Source: Physocladia obscura
Taxonomy: Eukaryota; Chytridiomycota; Chytridiomycetes; Chytridiales; Chytriomycetaceae
Length of the DNA: 11,150 bases
Direction of reading: 5' to 3'
NCBI GenBank assembly: GCA_027596945.1
Contig: JADGJH010000930.1
Location: 568-11,717, forward strand
Under the pieces are notes generated by a model that ran no database searches, was not told the origin of the DNA, and saw only the letters and a program-made list of their open reading frames with translations. The number at the start of each line of letters is the position of its first letter. The first letter of the stretch is position 1. This document shows positions 1 to 9,129 of this stretch, one piece after another. Made by a program: the position numbers and the translations under genes.

Positions 1-749
1 TTGTTTTAAAAATGAAACAATTTATTTATTTTTTAATTTTTTGCTTTTTTTTTCCTTTGTTATTTTTTTAACACCAAAAAAAAAAAATGAAAAAAAAAAA
101 CCAGAAACCAAAGTGTTTTTTTTTTCTTTTTCTTCTTCATTAGTTTCTGTAGCCATTGAAATTTTACCATAAAATTGGAAGCCAAAGCCCACTTGTTTAG
201 GTGAACTTAAGTCCAAAAATAAACAATAAAAGCCTGATAAAAATACATGTTGGGCTGTACAAAAAAACCAAGCAAAATAAAACTGGCGGCTTTTAAAAAA
301 ACAAAATAGAAGATTTGCTTCCTTATTGTCAAAAAAAAAAAAAACTGAGAATTTTTTGAAAGACAAGCAATATAGCATGCAGCAAGTAGTGATAACATGA
401 CAGAGAGGGAAAGATTTTTATTTATTTAGTAACATACATCTGTCAACATTTTGGCTACCACAAGTGATCACCACATCATTATTAACTTTGAGTTCTATGT
501 CCACTTGTTTTTCCAATTTGTTTTTATTGTCTCAGGCAGACAGACTCAGACTCTTTTATACTTTTTTCTTAGTCAGTATTTGCCTTGTTCTAGAGTGATG
601 AGCCCATGGTAATTCTCAACACAATTTTATGTTCAAGCATTCTGTAGGATGCTTTCGCTTTTTTTTTTCTTTTTTTAATGTTCCTTTGAAAACAAAAACA
701 AAAAAAAAAGGCAAGGCCGCTATTTTCTCAACAGTCTTCAACTACAAAA
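1..749. other. A/T-rich spacer, 3' side of the methyltransferase gene
   Basis: No credible gene is visible here. The stretch is dominated by A and T homopolymers (for example 76-88, 91-100, 115-124 and 660-670), and the open frames across it translate to Phe/Lys-rich low-complexity strings. Because the neighbouring methyltransferase is transcribed leftward and stops at 750, the right part should contain its 3' untranslated region. Overlapping AATAAA motifs on the minus strand at 417-426 are possible polyadenylation signals, but they lie about 325 nt past the stop and such motifs arise easily in this base composition. Confidence 0.6.
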
Positions 750-1889
750 TTACTTGACAACCTGAAAATATACCGCGCTATTTTGCCAAAATGACTGGTA
801 TTCTTCCCACTCAGCAGCACAGTTATCCACAAGTTTCTGGTATTCACCACGGGTCAAGTTCATCGGCTTGTGCAACCAGTCTTCCATGGAAAGGAATGAT
901 TCTTTACTGACTCGTGCCATTAACTTTCCAAGTGGAGTGCCGTCATTCATGATATTGTGAATTGCTCGAATTCCTTGATTGGCAACATTGGATGCGACTT
1001 TATTGACGTACCATTCCAAATTGGTGGCTGCATAGCAGTCTAAACCTCGCGCATGCATCGCATCGAGTATGGCCTTGGTCAAGACTGTGGAGTAAGGTCC
1101 AGCTTTGTAAATTACGATATCTCCTTCAACTAATTCGATCCAACCACCTGGCTTTGTCACGCGAATGAGCTCTTTCAGAGCATCAGGAAATTTGTCCTTT
1201 GGCATTCCCAGAACAAGAAGTCGTTGGTGAACGTAGTCAAACGTGTTATCCTCGTCTGGAATTTTTGAAAAATAATAAATGGAAACTGAGGTCGAAGGAA
1301 AAAATGAAGAGCCATTGCTTACACGGAAGACGCTCCAAAACGTTTCCAAACTTGATGTTGATACTGCCGTTTCCGCTGGCTTCAGTTACAAACCGTTCGG
1401 CGATGTCAACTCCGTGATATTCACTAAAAGGATTGTCCTTTCTCACACTTTGCAACCAGAATCCTTTTGCGCAACCAACGTCAAGAACTTTGGTGCCGTC
1501 AGATTTGACAAGCTCTTTCGCATCAGGGCAAATGATATCTCTACAAAAGTTGCCAGATAAGTCATTAAAAATATATAAGCATCATACCCCTGGAATCTCG
1601 CACGAAAAACAAAATGCCCTGTCTCCAAACGATTTTGCTCAATTTCATCACTCGGAAGAGGATAATCGCTGGTTTCAACAGAATGGTATTCGCGCATACC
1701 CGCTTCCCAAGATTCCGGGGTATTCGGATTCCAAACTTTGGCTTGCAGTTTGTCGACTCGAGCATCTTGAATGGTTTGAATGCTATTGGTCGATGGATCA
1801 TTGTTGCTCTGCGAGTTTGCAGTCCTTATTTCGGCGTGAACTGACTGAGAAGATTGTTCCTCCGTCGTTTTCGAATGCTCAGGTCCCAT
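750..1889 (-). CDS. Class I SAM-dependent methyltransferase, three exons (1889-1588, 1540-1323, 1255-750)
   Basis: Spliced length is 1026 nt, 341 residues. The protein should transfer a methyl group from S-adenosylmethionine; the substrate cannot be read from the sequence, and no membrane segment is visible. Residues 1-65 are polar and probably disordered. The conserved part begins at YHSVE (68-72) and YPLP (76-79), a signature I associate with a large fungal methyltransferase family. Motif I is VLDVGCAKGFW (119-129). The acidic residue ending strand 2 is Asp146 in HGVDI. The motif II/III region is LPYEDNTFDYV (172-182), followed by the post-motif KPGGWIELVE (208-217). Two introns restore one frame exactly across these motifs, the second splitting the codon for Tyr174. 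The start at 1889 is the first in-frame ATG after an in-frame TGA and has G at -3 and +4. A further upstream exon is possible. Motif I is unusual in having Ala125-Lys126 where Gly-Pro is common. Confidence 0.9.
1256..1322 (-). other. Intron 2 of the methyltransferase gene (67 nt)
   Basis: The donor is GTAAGC at 1322, and the acceptor is TTCCAG ending at 1256 after a T-rich tract. Removal joins ERLP and the first base of a Tyr codon to EDNTFDYV, giving the LP[YF]EDNTFD[YF]V block typical of this methyltransferase class. The intron is T-rich on the coding strand, unlike the flanking exons. Confidence 0.88.
1541..1587 (-). other. Intron 1 of the methyltransferase gene (47 nt)
   Basis: The donor is GTATGA at 1587 and the acceptor TTTTGTAG ends at 1541. 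A branch-point-like TTAAT lies between them. Splicing joins FQG (residues 99-101) to DIICPD and brings exon 1 into the frame that carries methyltransferase motif I. Without it the upstream frame runs past motif I out of register. The length is short but within the range of fungal introns. Confidence 0.8.
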
Positions 1890-3275
1890 TTCTTGTTTGT
1901 CTGATATTTGAAGTCAGCCCGAAATTGGGATTTTGTGTTGGAAATTACCCCCACAGGATTTTAAAATTTTGCGCTATGTTGTTTGTAACTGGTGCAGCAC
2001 TCACGAATTACCTCTCTCTAACACAAAAACATACAATCTATCAAAGTTAAGCATATTACCGTTTGTAGCAAATACAAGTACAGTCTCCGTGGAAAACCGT
2101 GACTTCATACTCATTTCTGGTGGTGTCTGATTCAATTTTGAAATTGTAATTGCGGCGCATTGCCTGCTTCGATGAATTGTCGAGCAAAACTGCAACTACT
2201 AGAAGATTTCTTCAGACAAAAATTATTATGCTGACAGTCTAATTGACATGGCTCAGCAAAGTGGAATTCGCAAGTCAATCACAAGCTGTTTTCAATCCAA
2301 TAATGTCTTATAAGATTGATCTGGACGTATGGGATATATTTGAAGAAAAAACTCACAATACTTCTCTTTGTTAAATTAAATTAAACGCATTTTTTTATAT
2401 TAGAACTATGTTTCCCTTTTCTTTATGTGTGTGCATTATTCTTAATTTTCCTAGTTGCTTTTAAACTTATTGTCAATACTATTGTCTTCATTTTCATGGT
2501 GATAATTGTCTGGGGCCTTTAAAATCAATTTAAATTCAACAGCAGCACCTGATATGCTGATTGTAGTCATTCCAAAAATTATTCTAGAAATTACTCATTT
2601 TTGTGCCTCGAAATTTCTTCTTGCTTTCAACGAGTTGATTTAAGACGTCCTGATAGCAATATACTTCAATGACTTGTTAGTTTGTTCTTACTCTGCACAA
2701 TATTCAAATAATTCCAAATTTGAGTGACTATGGTTTGGATCTCAGCGGCTATCCAAATAGATTGATTATTTCTGATGGAGGAGGCAAATGAATTGCTTGC
2801 TTTAATGTGAAGAAGGGTTACAACTCAGTCATGCCAGCTTATGTCTTTGCTACACAGATGCCGCTACTTGCCATAAGTAACTGTATATTAATACTGCTAC
2901 ACTATTATTATTCCCTGCAGCAAACAAGCTCAGATGACTGTCTTAAATTGCATAAAGAAGGTTGACCAAATTTATCTGATAAATTCAAAATCAAACTATA
3001 AGAGTATATTCTATTATTTTTGCAATAATAATAAAATTTGATAACTTTTCTATTGGAATGCCTTTATAATTGATTTGATCCTCGATTTCAACAGCTTTTT
3101 TTTTGCAAGTAATTTTTACCAAGATCCCAAAGTATTATTTTCAATTTGGTTTTCATAAAATTGCACTGTGTCAAATCATATCCCATTTAATTTTTCTGTG
3201 ATTTGTGGAGTTTGTTGGAAAGAAAAATCCAAAATAAATTTCAAAAAAGGGAAACGTGCCGTTTCTGTTGGAGGA
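1890..3275. other. Divergent spacer between the methyltransferase and first zinc-finger genes
   Basis: This spacer separates two genes transcribed away from each other, so it should hold both promoters. It is A/T-rich with no frame that I can defend as a gene. The part nearest the methyltransferase (1890-2190) has a more balanced composition and may contain a 5' untranslated region or an extra upstream exon. A TATAAAAA stretch on the minus strand lies near 2391-2399, and CATAAAA on the plus strand lies at 3154-3160, about 115 nt before the zinc-finger start. Both are only weak promoter candidates in DNA of this composition. The plus-strand frame is open from about 3168, but there is no ATG in it before 3276. 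Confidence 0.55.
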
Positions 3276-5324
3276 ATGCAATCACATCAAGATCATGAAC
3301 AAGAACAGCATCTGCGGTTGGAGCAGATTATGCAACAACAACAACAATATCAACAATCGAATACGCCACCAGAAACAGCGGCTGCGAGAATGATGAGCAG
3401 TTCGACATTGCGACCAAGCCTATCGCTCGTTATTCCTGAACAAGAAGGCGGCGGAACCAGCAACGACAAGAAACATACAGTCCAGTACACTGCAACAACA
3501 CCAACAATCACGTTTGAAAATGCCGACATTCTGCAGGATTTCCTGTTTCCGACAAACAATACAACCACCGACAACAAACGCAATAACTGCGGTGGCGGGG
3601 ACAGCGGAGGGGGACTACGACTAAGCGCGCCACCATCGCCGCATCTTCTCAGCAGTCATGGCCACAAGATAGCAACAACCCCAACTGGCGGCAGTGGCGG
3701 CAACAGTACACAGTCCTTCGATTTCGATTTCGATATTATTCCCAGCAGCGTCAGCCCGATTATAACCACAGATATCCAAGGCATGTTTGACTTTGTCACG
3801 TCCGAATACGAACCGGCCGCATACACCGCCGACGATATGACGGCGTTGTGGAACGAAATCGAAGCAATGAGCGGCGATGGCAGTGCAGTCAGTCATACCA
3901 ACAATCTTTACCAATCAACAACTGCGTCACTTCTGTATTCGCCGCTTGATCTCATCAACACGCATGATAATTTTGTGGCTGCTGCTGCTGCTCCTGCTAC
4001 GGCACCGTCGCAATATTTTGCTGTTTCGCCAATAATGCCATATTATTATAGCCAGGCAACAACAACGGCAGTAACGAATGCTGCTACACAACAGCACTCT
4101 TCATCAGCTTTATCAATGTCACCGAATTTCTCCTCGATTAACGCGTTTTTGGCACCATCGCCGCTTCTCGTGTTGGGTGCGAACAACGCGAATTTTAATT
4201 TCTTGTATCAGAAGCAACAGCAACAACAACAGCAACAACAGCAGTTTTACGCGCCATTGCTGTTTCCGACGTCACCGACAATTTTGCCTCAGCAGCAGCG
4301 GCAGAATACACTGTTGTCGGTAGAGAGTGATCATTGTGCAGCGACGATAACGATGACAACGACTGCCATCGCAACATCGCTGGGAACTTCCGGTGGGCTT
4401 TTGGTACCTCCAGCTCCACCGCTGCCGCCACCACTGCAACGATCATCGTCTACTACGTCATTTCTTCTCCCACCAGCATCGCTGATGCAATCGATTCAAG
4501 AAATGCGTGGTCAGTTTGGCAGTCGAGTGAACAGCAATAGCAGCAGCATCGTTAACGGGATCAACAATAGTCGTGTCAATAGTAACAGCAGTATTATTTC
4601 TGCATCCAAGAACATTGAAATAGGTGGGAGCAGCAATATTGATGTTGCAAAAGGTCTCGATGCATTCATAAATGAGCAGCAACAGCAAAAACAAGAAGGC
4701 GCCGAAAAAAACAGCTTATCAATGGAAAGACAAGATTATGAAGTTGAAAAGGAAAATTATGAGGCTGCAGCCGCAGCGGAGATTGATTATTATTATAACG
4801 ATGAAGAAAGGTTTGAGTTTGAGAGTTTTGGGATTCCAACAATGATTGCTCCGGCAATAATGGCGGACTTGTCTTCGTTTCATTCTCAGGCGACGACGAC
4901 AGGAAGCAGTGTTTGCTCAAGTGCGGATAATACTGTTTCTGCGCAGCATCTTTCATTTTCTCAGCAACAGCAGCAACATCAGCCACAACAGAACTCAAAT
5001 CCCACCGCTACCATCACCACTAATCCGTCAACATCAACATTAATAACGACCAGCTCAATAGCAACAGCAACAACCGTTGCTGACACACGTAAACGGGAAT
5101 TCAAATGTAGTCTCTGCGACAACCGGTTCCTTCGGAAACAGGACATGAAGCGGCATGAAGTGACACACACGCGCGTGAAGCGGTTTTTATGCGCGGTCTG
5201 CGGCGCAGGATTTGCACGCAACGATGCATTGGCGAGACATATGAGGAGTGCGCGGTGTGGACGAAAGGTGGTTGGCGGCGGGTATGGTGGGGCCGGAGCA
5301 GGTGTCGGACATTTTGGGGTTTAG
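3276..5324 (+). CDS. C2H2-type zinc-finger transcription factor with glutamine/asparagine-rich body (682 aa)
   Basis: This is a probable nuclear DNA-binding regulator. Two fingers lie at the C-terminus. Finger 1 uses C611, C614, H627 and H631 (C-x2-C-x12-H-x3-H). After a TRVKRFL linker, finger 2 uses C639, C642, H655 and C661 (C-x2-C-x12-H-x5-C, a C2HC variant). The basic RKR at about 606-608 may assist nuclear import. A Gly-rich tail of 21 residues follows. The remaining 600 residues look disordered: Gln-rich start, Gly/Asn/Thr-rich segments, repeated FD pairs near 148-153, an acidic-hydrophobic stretch around 168-201 (GMFDFV, DDMTALWNEIEAM) that resembles an activation domain, five Ala at 235-239, ten Gln at 314-323, a proline cluster near 377-388 and an acidic Tyr/Glu block near 483-518. 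The ATG at 3276 is the first in the frame; the frame is open further upstream, but only from non-ATG codons. No intron is needed. The gene is paralogous to 10179-10979. Target genes are unknown. Confidence 0.88.
   Translation: MQSHQDHEQEQHLRLEQIMQQQQQYQQSNTPPETAAARMMSSSTLRPSLSLVIPEQEGGGTSNDKKHTVQYTATTPTITFENADILQDFLFPTNNTTTDNKRNNCGGGDSGGGLRLSAPPSPHLLSSHGHKIATTPTGGSGGNSTQSFDFDFDIIPSSVSPIITTDIQGMFDFVTSEYEPAAYTADDMTALWNEIEAMSGDGSAVSHTNNLYQSTTASLLYSPLDLINTHDNFVAAAAAPATAPSQYFAVSPIMPYYYSQATTTAVTNAATQQHSSSALSMSPNFSSINAFLAPSPLLVLGANNANFNFLYQKQQQQQQQQQQFYAPLLFPTSPTILPQQQRQNTLLSVESDHCAATITMTTTAIATSLGTSGGLLVPPAPPLPPPLQRSSSTTSFLLPPASLMQSIQEMRGQFGSRVNSNSSSIVNGINNSRVNSNSSIISASKNIEIGGSSNIDVAKGLDAFINEQQQQKQEGAEKNSLSMERQDYEVEKENYEAAAAAEIDYYYNDEERFEFESFGIPTMIAPAIMADLSSFHSQATTTGSSVCSSADNTVSAQHLSFSQQQQQHQPQQNSNPTATITTNPSTSTLITTSSIATATTVADTRKREFKCSLCDNRFLRKQDMKRHEVTHTRVKRFLCAVCGAGFARNDALARHMRSARCGRKVVGGGYGGAGAGVGHFGV
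4215..4244 (+). repeat. Mixed CAA/CAG repeat encoding ten glutamines
   Basis: Ten glutamine codons in an interrupted CAA/CAG pattern lie inside the first zinc-finger gene. The interruptions reduce slippage compared with a pure CAG tract. A shorter GCT run (3978-3992) encodes five alanines in the same gene. Confidence 0.9.
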
Positions 5325-5719
5325 TTAAGTTCAGTTGGGGGGGTAAGAGAAGTGGAGAAGAGAGAGTATGTACGCGTGTTTGTGGGGTTAAAATTTTTTT
5401 TTGATATCTTGACTAGTGTATATATAAAAAATACTGGTAAACAAATACATTTTGTTTGTCCTTTGTCTTTTTGTTTTTGCCAGGCAGAAAACAATGGAAC
5501 ACATTGTTACTCTGTTTTGGTCAAAAATAAAAATCATTCTTTTTTCTCCTTGAAATCTCTATCATTGGCTGTCTTCAGCCAACTGACTCCCAAGAGTCCT
5601 GTATTCACATCTCTTCTACTTCTATCAGCATTTCTTAGTACAGAATTGATAAAAATGTGATTTCTGTTCCTTTTCGAATTTCAAAACCAGAAAATGCAAC
5701 AAACTTTACAGCTCTCGTC
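5325..5719 (+). other. Downstream region / probable 3' UTR of the first zinc-finger gene
   Basis: The stop codon is followed by a G-rich stretch (about 5325-5390) and then A/T-rich sequence. AATAAA-like motifs occur around 5526-5531, about 200 nt past the stop, and could mark polyadenylation. No separate gene is supported; short open frames here have no initiator context or recognisable content. Confidence 0.45.
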
Positions 5720-6495
5720 TTCCAGCTCACTACTCTGCTCTTCTACTCACTGTGCTACCCTTTAAGTTATTGTACCAGCCTTCTACTCACTGCACCATCC
5801 TTTAACCCACAGTGCCACTCTTTAACTTGCTGGGTCAATCTCTATTCATCACACCAGTCTCTATTCATTGTGCAAATCTCCATTAGTCATGCTGCCCTTT
5901 GACTTATTGCACCACCTTTCAACTCATTTCATTTTCAACTGACTGTACTGCCCTTTAAATTCCTCACACTCCCCATTTACTGATTGCACTACCTTTCAAA
6001 TCATTACCACTCTTTGACTAATTGCACCAGCCTCTATTTATCTTGTCACACTTTAACTCATTGTACCACCCATTAATTTGTTGCCCCAGTCTCTACTAAC
6101 CATGCCAAGTCTCTACTAATCATGCACTCTTCAATATGCTGCACCAAATTAATGCCTTTAACTTGCAGCCATTATTCAATTCACTGTGTTGTCTTTCACT
6201 TGCTGCACCAGTCTATATTCATCCCAGCACTTTTCAATTTGCTGCGCCACCATTTAACTCATTTCACTGCTCTTTAACTCACTGCCATTGTTAAATTCAC
6301 CTCTCTGCACTGCCTTTCAAAGTACTGAACCATTCTATTATTGGCTGTACCACTTTTTAATTGCCATGCTGCTTTTTTACTTACTTCATCACTGCTTAAC
6401 CTGATCTTTAAAACTTTTAACCTATTTTTCTACTGGTTGTACGATTAACTGCTTACTTCAACCTGTCAAAAATTGCCACTCACTGTATTCAATGC
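5720..6495. repeat. Highly degenerate minisatellite, units of about 19-21 bp, roughly 35 copies
   Basis: Reading the plus strand, the sequence can be cut repeatedly at a block close to TTTAACTCATTGCACCACC. Clear units include TCTACTCACTGCACCATCC (5782-5800), TTTGACTTATTGCACCACC (5898-5916) and TTTAACTCATTGTACCACCC (6051-6070). Most units keep a T-rich start, an ACTCA or ATTCA core, a TTGCACCA-like centre and a CC/TC end, and many differ by several substitutions or small indels. The array fades into ordinary A/T-rich DNA at both ends, so the boundaries are approximate. Short open frames through it change phase from unit to unit and are not genes. Confidence 0.8.
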
Positions 6496-7597
6496 AAAAA
6501 AGTCAGACAGCATCAAAGTACACCAAACTGGAGGGCCAGTATTTGAAATATGGAGGGGAACCAATCTGTTCCAGTCTAATTAAAGAATTAAATCCAAAAT
6601 TCAATAATATTCATAATTTCAGCAGTGTTATTTGCTTCAAAAACTTCTGTATGAAGTGATTTGAAAGTTTTTGCATTCCAGTTTACCAAACCAATAATTT
6701 TTCAACTTAAATTCTTTATAAATCATTTTTTCACAAAACTTACAATTTTTTGCAAGTAATTGCAATTTCATCCCACATTGTTAACTCCATTGCTTCATTC
6801 AATTATTTGCATTGGAAATTCTTTCAATCTTTAAGCTGTTTGCATAATTATTTGATTTAAACATGTCTATGAATCTCAAAGAATGTTTATTCTTTTGGGT
6901 AATTCAGCAGGTAATTTCCTGATGTACTTTTTCAACAACACTGCAACTTGTGCTAATGCCATGTTGGTTGTAATTGTGATCAATGTTTCCTTTATTTTCT
7001 GGCCAGAAAACATGAGAACAAAATGTTAGATATAAAAATGTTAGTATGATAACAATACTATGAAATTTTACTAAATTGAGTCGATAAAATAAAACACATC
7101 AATTATCAAGTCATTAATGATTAAATATTGATCATCAAACATCTAATGAAAACAATTTGTTTTTTTATTCGGACTTGTTTTCTTAATTTTGTTTGTAATT
7201 GTAATGCTGATAATACATTCATTTATTGTACTGAACAGTTCATGGAAATGTAAATTCCTGAACCAGGTGTCAACCAATAATTTCAATACTTACATTTTGA
7301 ATATGCAAAATCAGCAAAAATTGCATGTGTACATATCACTGATTTTTGAAGCACGAATGGTGTTACTACTGTATTGGGGTTTTAGCAACAGAATACATTA
7401 TATCTGAATCAATTTGATCAAGAGTGCCAATATTTAATAATGTAGAGTTAAATAATCGAACAAAAAATCTACAGGTATTTCAATTGTTAATGGAAATTTT
7501 GTATGTGGACTGTGGTATCTGGTTGACTTTTGCTGAAGATGCCTTCAAGTAAGCTTTCTAATTCCGTAAGATTGTTCTCTCCGAAGCTTCTCCGCGT
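6496..7597. other. A/T-rich spacer without recognisable genes
   Basis: I see no gene, RNA or repeat array in this stretch. It is uniformly A/T-rich with scattered short open frames, the longest of which (7189-7407, plus) gives a hydrophobic, low-information translation with no motif. A small GGAAC/GTTCC inverted repeat lies near 6555-6571. The base composition becomes more balanced beyond about 7560, where a possible coding remnant begins. Confidence 0.55.
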
Positions 7598-7997
7598 TTA
7601 ACATCCACTGCCAACAGCAAATTCTGCACCGAAGATCGTTTTATTTGCATCGTGGTATCGAGCTCCTGAATTATCCCCGTTATTCAACTCATGCGTAAAT
7701 GCAACATTATCCTTCAAGCACGTTGCCTGCTCCTGAGCGTCCATTTTCGCTTGCGACTTTCTCGCGACAGAATCCATTTCTTTCTTTTGCTTCGAGACCA
7801 ATGTGCAAATTTGCGCGTGTATGGCTGTCACTTCCATTGGAGAGGCCTCCTTTGAAGTGGTCGATGCTGTGGAGAAATTTGTGCCCGTCTAGAACACGCA
7901 TGGTGAGGACTTGAATGGTAATTTTGGTGGTGTTGGATGGAAGGCGACCCCACTGACTTATGACGGGGCTCTCGTCAAGTTTTCCATGGCTTTTTTT
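7598..7997 (-). pseudogene. Possible frame-disrupted coding remnant, unknown family
   Basis: I do not recognise this product. The block is less A/T-rich than its surroundings and reads protein-like on the minus strand in two successive frames. The first runs from about 7997 (after a TAA) through DESPVISQWGRLPSNTTKI and LTMRVLDGHKF. The second continues through ASPMEVTAIHAQ, a Lys/Gln-rich helix-like segment and GAEFAVGSGC to a TAA at 7598-7600. The second frame is open only downstream of a TAG at 7889-7891, and the switch would fall in or just after the GGG at 7884-7886. Explanations are an inactivated gene, a sequence error, or an unrecognised small intron; the only GT-AG pair I found that fits the phase would be about 31 nt, too short to be comfortable. 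A plus-strand frame (7699-7914) also crosses the block and cannot be excluded. No start codon is assigned. Confidence 0.3.
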
Positions 7998-8235
7998 TTA
8001 AACACGTAAGTACAAAAAAAAGGTGGACCACAGATCTCCTTACAACCCTCACCACCTAACCCATCACTCTCTCGGCTCTGTCGTTGAATATCGAATGGCT
8101 GTTGTAGCAGTTTAATGGCAAAATCACAGATTTTAAAATTGATAAGACTTATTTGTATTTTGACGCAACCAAAACCAAAAACTTTCAAAAAATTCAATCA
8201 AGCTCAACTTAATTGCATTCAACGTGCTTTCAATA

Positions 8236-9075
8236 CTACTCCTTGTGGCCACTGAGGTATGCAGCAATGTGAGGAGCCATTGGGGCAGAAAATGGCTGAG
8301 AAACGCCATCCTGGTACAACAAACCAACCTCAAAGCTAGGGTTAAAAATCGGCCAAATAATACTGGCAGCTCCGACAGTCGGCGAACGGAACCCAGTGTT
8401 CCCATTAATCTCCGTTCTACAATAACCTGGGCACACAGCAACAACGCGCAAGTTGGAATTGTCCGCAGCAAGACGGCGAGTGTAGCACGTCAACAACGCT
8501 TTGGAAACGCCGTACGGCCCAAAAGTTTTGTCCACAGAAGGCCAAGTGTGTTTCGGAGTCGGGCTCTGGTAGTCAGCAGTTAAATCTGCCAGTTTCTCCC
8601 ACGTAACGTCCTCAATCTTGCTCAACAGATCCTGCAACTCAGCGTTCATGCTGTTCTGGGACCAAGTGCCAACTTCAGAAGACACGTTGATGATCAAGCC
8701 GTTCTGCGACAAGATTGGGGTAAAGGTGTCAATCATGGTCTTGACTCCAAAAAGATTTGTGCCAAAAACGTCGGCTGCCGTGTTTCCTTCACTCGAGATT
8801 CCAGCGTTGTTGATCAAAACATCCAAATTGGCAACAGAGCCACGAACATATTCGAAGGCGCGTTTGATGGAATCATCACTGCTCATATCCAGTTCCAGCA
8901 CTTGAACATGCTCTCCAAGATTTTCAGCGCGGAGTTTGGTAAGAGCTTCTTGACCACGCGAAACGGAACGCGTACCGAGAAAGATGATGGCGTTCGGAAA
9001 CGCAGCGGAGAGTTGCTTAACGGCTTCAAAGCCAAGGCCTTTATTTGCCCCTGTGATAAGGACAGACTGAATCAT
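8236..9075 (-). CDS. Carbonyl-reductase-like short-chain dehydrogenase/reductase (279 aa)
   Basis: This is a predicted cytosolic NAD(P)H-dependent reductase of carbonyl compounds. The Rossmann nucleotide motif TGANKGLG is at residues 8-15. Arg36 in GTRSV after strand 2 suggests NADPH preference. Asp63 is in the LDM motif, NNAG is at 89-92, and the catalytic set appears complete: Asn107, Ser133 (INVSS), Tyr188 and Lys192 in YGVSK. PGYCRTEI (217-224) follows in the usual place. Ser and Tyr are 55 residues apart, with an inserted helical segment (ELQDLL...WEKLADL), as in the monomeric CBR1-type branch, rather than the 13 or so residues of classical tetrameric members. Length is normal for that branch. 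The gene is intronless, has its first ATG at 9075 and a TATA box 42-50 nt upstream. The physiological substrate cannot be told; family members reduce quinones, aldehydes and ketones. There is no linkage to a recognisable biosynthetic cluster. Confidence 0.93.
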   Translation of the reverse strand: MIQSVLITGANKGLGFEAVKQLSAAFPNAIIFLGTRSVSRGQEALTKLRAENLGEHVQVLELDMSSDDSIKRAFEYVRGSVANLDVLINNAGISSEGNTAADVFGTNLFGVKTMIDTFTPILSQNGLIINVSSEVGTWSQNSMNAELQDLLSKIEDVTWEKLADLTADYQSPTPKHTWPSVDKTFGPYGVSKALLTCYTRRLAADNSNLRVVAVCPGYCRTEINGNTGFRSPTVGAASIIWPIFNPSFEVGLLYQDGVSQPFSAPMAPHIAAYLSGHKE

Positions 9076-9116
9076 GTTTTTGTTTTCGAATCAGAAAGAG
9101 TAGATCAATTGCTGAT

Positions 9117-9125
9117 CCTTTTATA
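9117..9125 (-). promoter_or_regulatory. TATA box of the short-chain dehydrogenase gene
   Basis: The minus strand reads TATAAAAGG, a full match to the TATA consensus, 42-50 nt upstream of the ATG at 9075. Usual TATA spacing predicts transcription starting near 9090 and a short leader of about 15-20 nt. TATA-like strings are frequent in A/T-rich DNA, but the downstream GG and the position favour a real element. Confidence 0.55.
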
Positions 9126-9129
9126 CTAA

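Noticed and set aside
22..398. Minus-strand open frames of 63-118 codons
   Set aside because: They translate to Phe/Lys low-complexity strings caused by A/T homopolymers and show no motif or coding-like composition.
1199..2050. Plus-strand open frames up to 205 codons opposite the methyltransferase gene
   Set aside because: They are antisense shadows. The minus-strand reading gives recognisable methyltransferase motifs once two GT-AG introns are removed.
2810..2960. Short plus-strand frame with some protein-like residues (GYNSVMPAYVFATQ)
   Set aside because: It is about 50 codons between stops, lacks an initiator in good context and has no recognisable motif; it is too weak to call even as a remnant.
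3168..3275. N-terminal extension of the first zinc-finger protein to 3168
   Set aside because: The codon at 3168 is GTG and no ATG occurs before 3276. A non-ATG start is not expected for this eukaryotic gene.
5352..5902. Plus-strand open frames of 81-102 codons downstream of the first zinc-finger gene
   Set aside because: They run through 3' flanking DNA and into the degenerate minisatellite, have no domain content, and are explained by T/C-rich composition.
8042..8063. Telomere-like AACCCT and CTAACCC strings
   Set aside because: Only two imperfect partial units occur, with no tandem array, so chance is sufficient.
8224..9129. Plus-strand open frames opposite the reductase gene
   Set aside because: The minus strand encodes a complete reductase with all catalytic residues; the plus frames are shadows.
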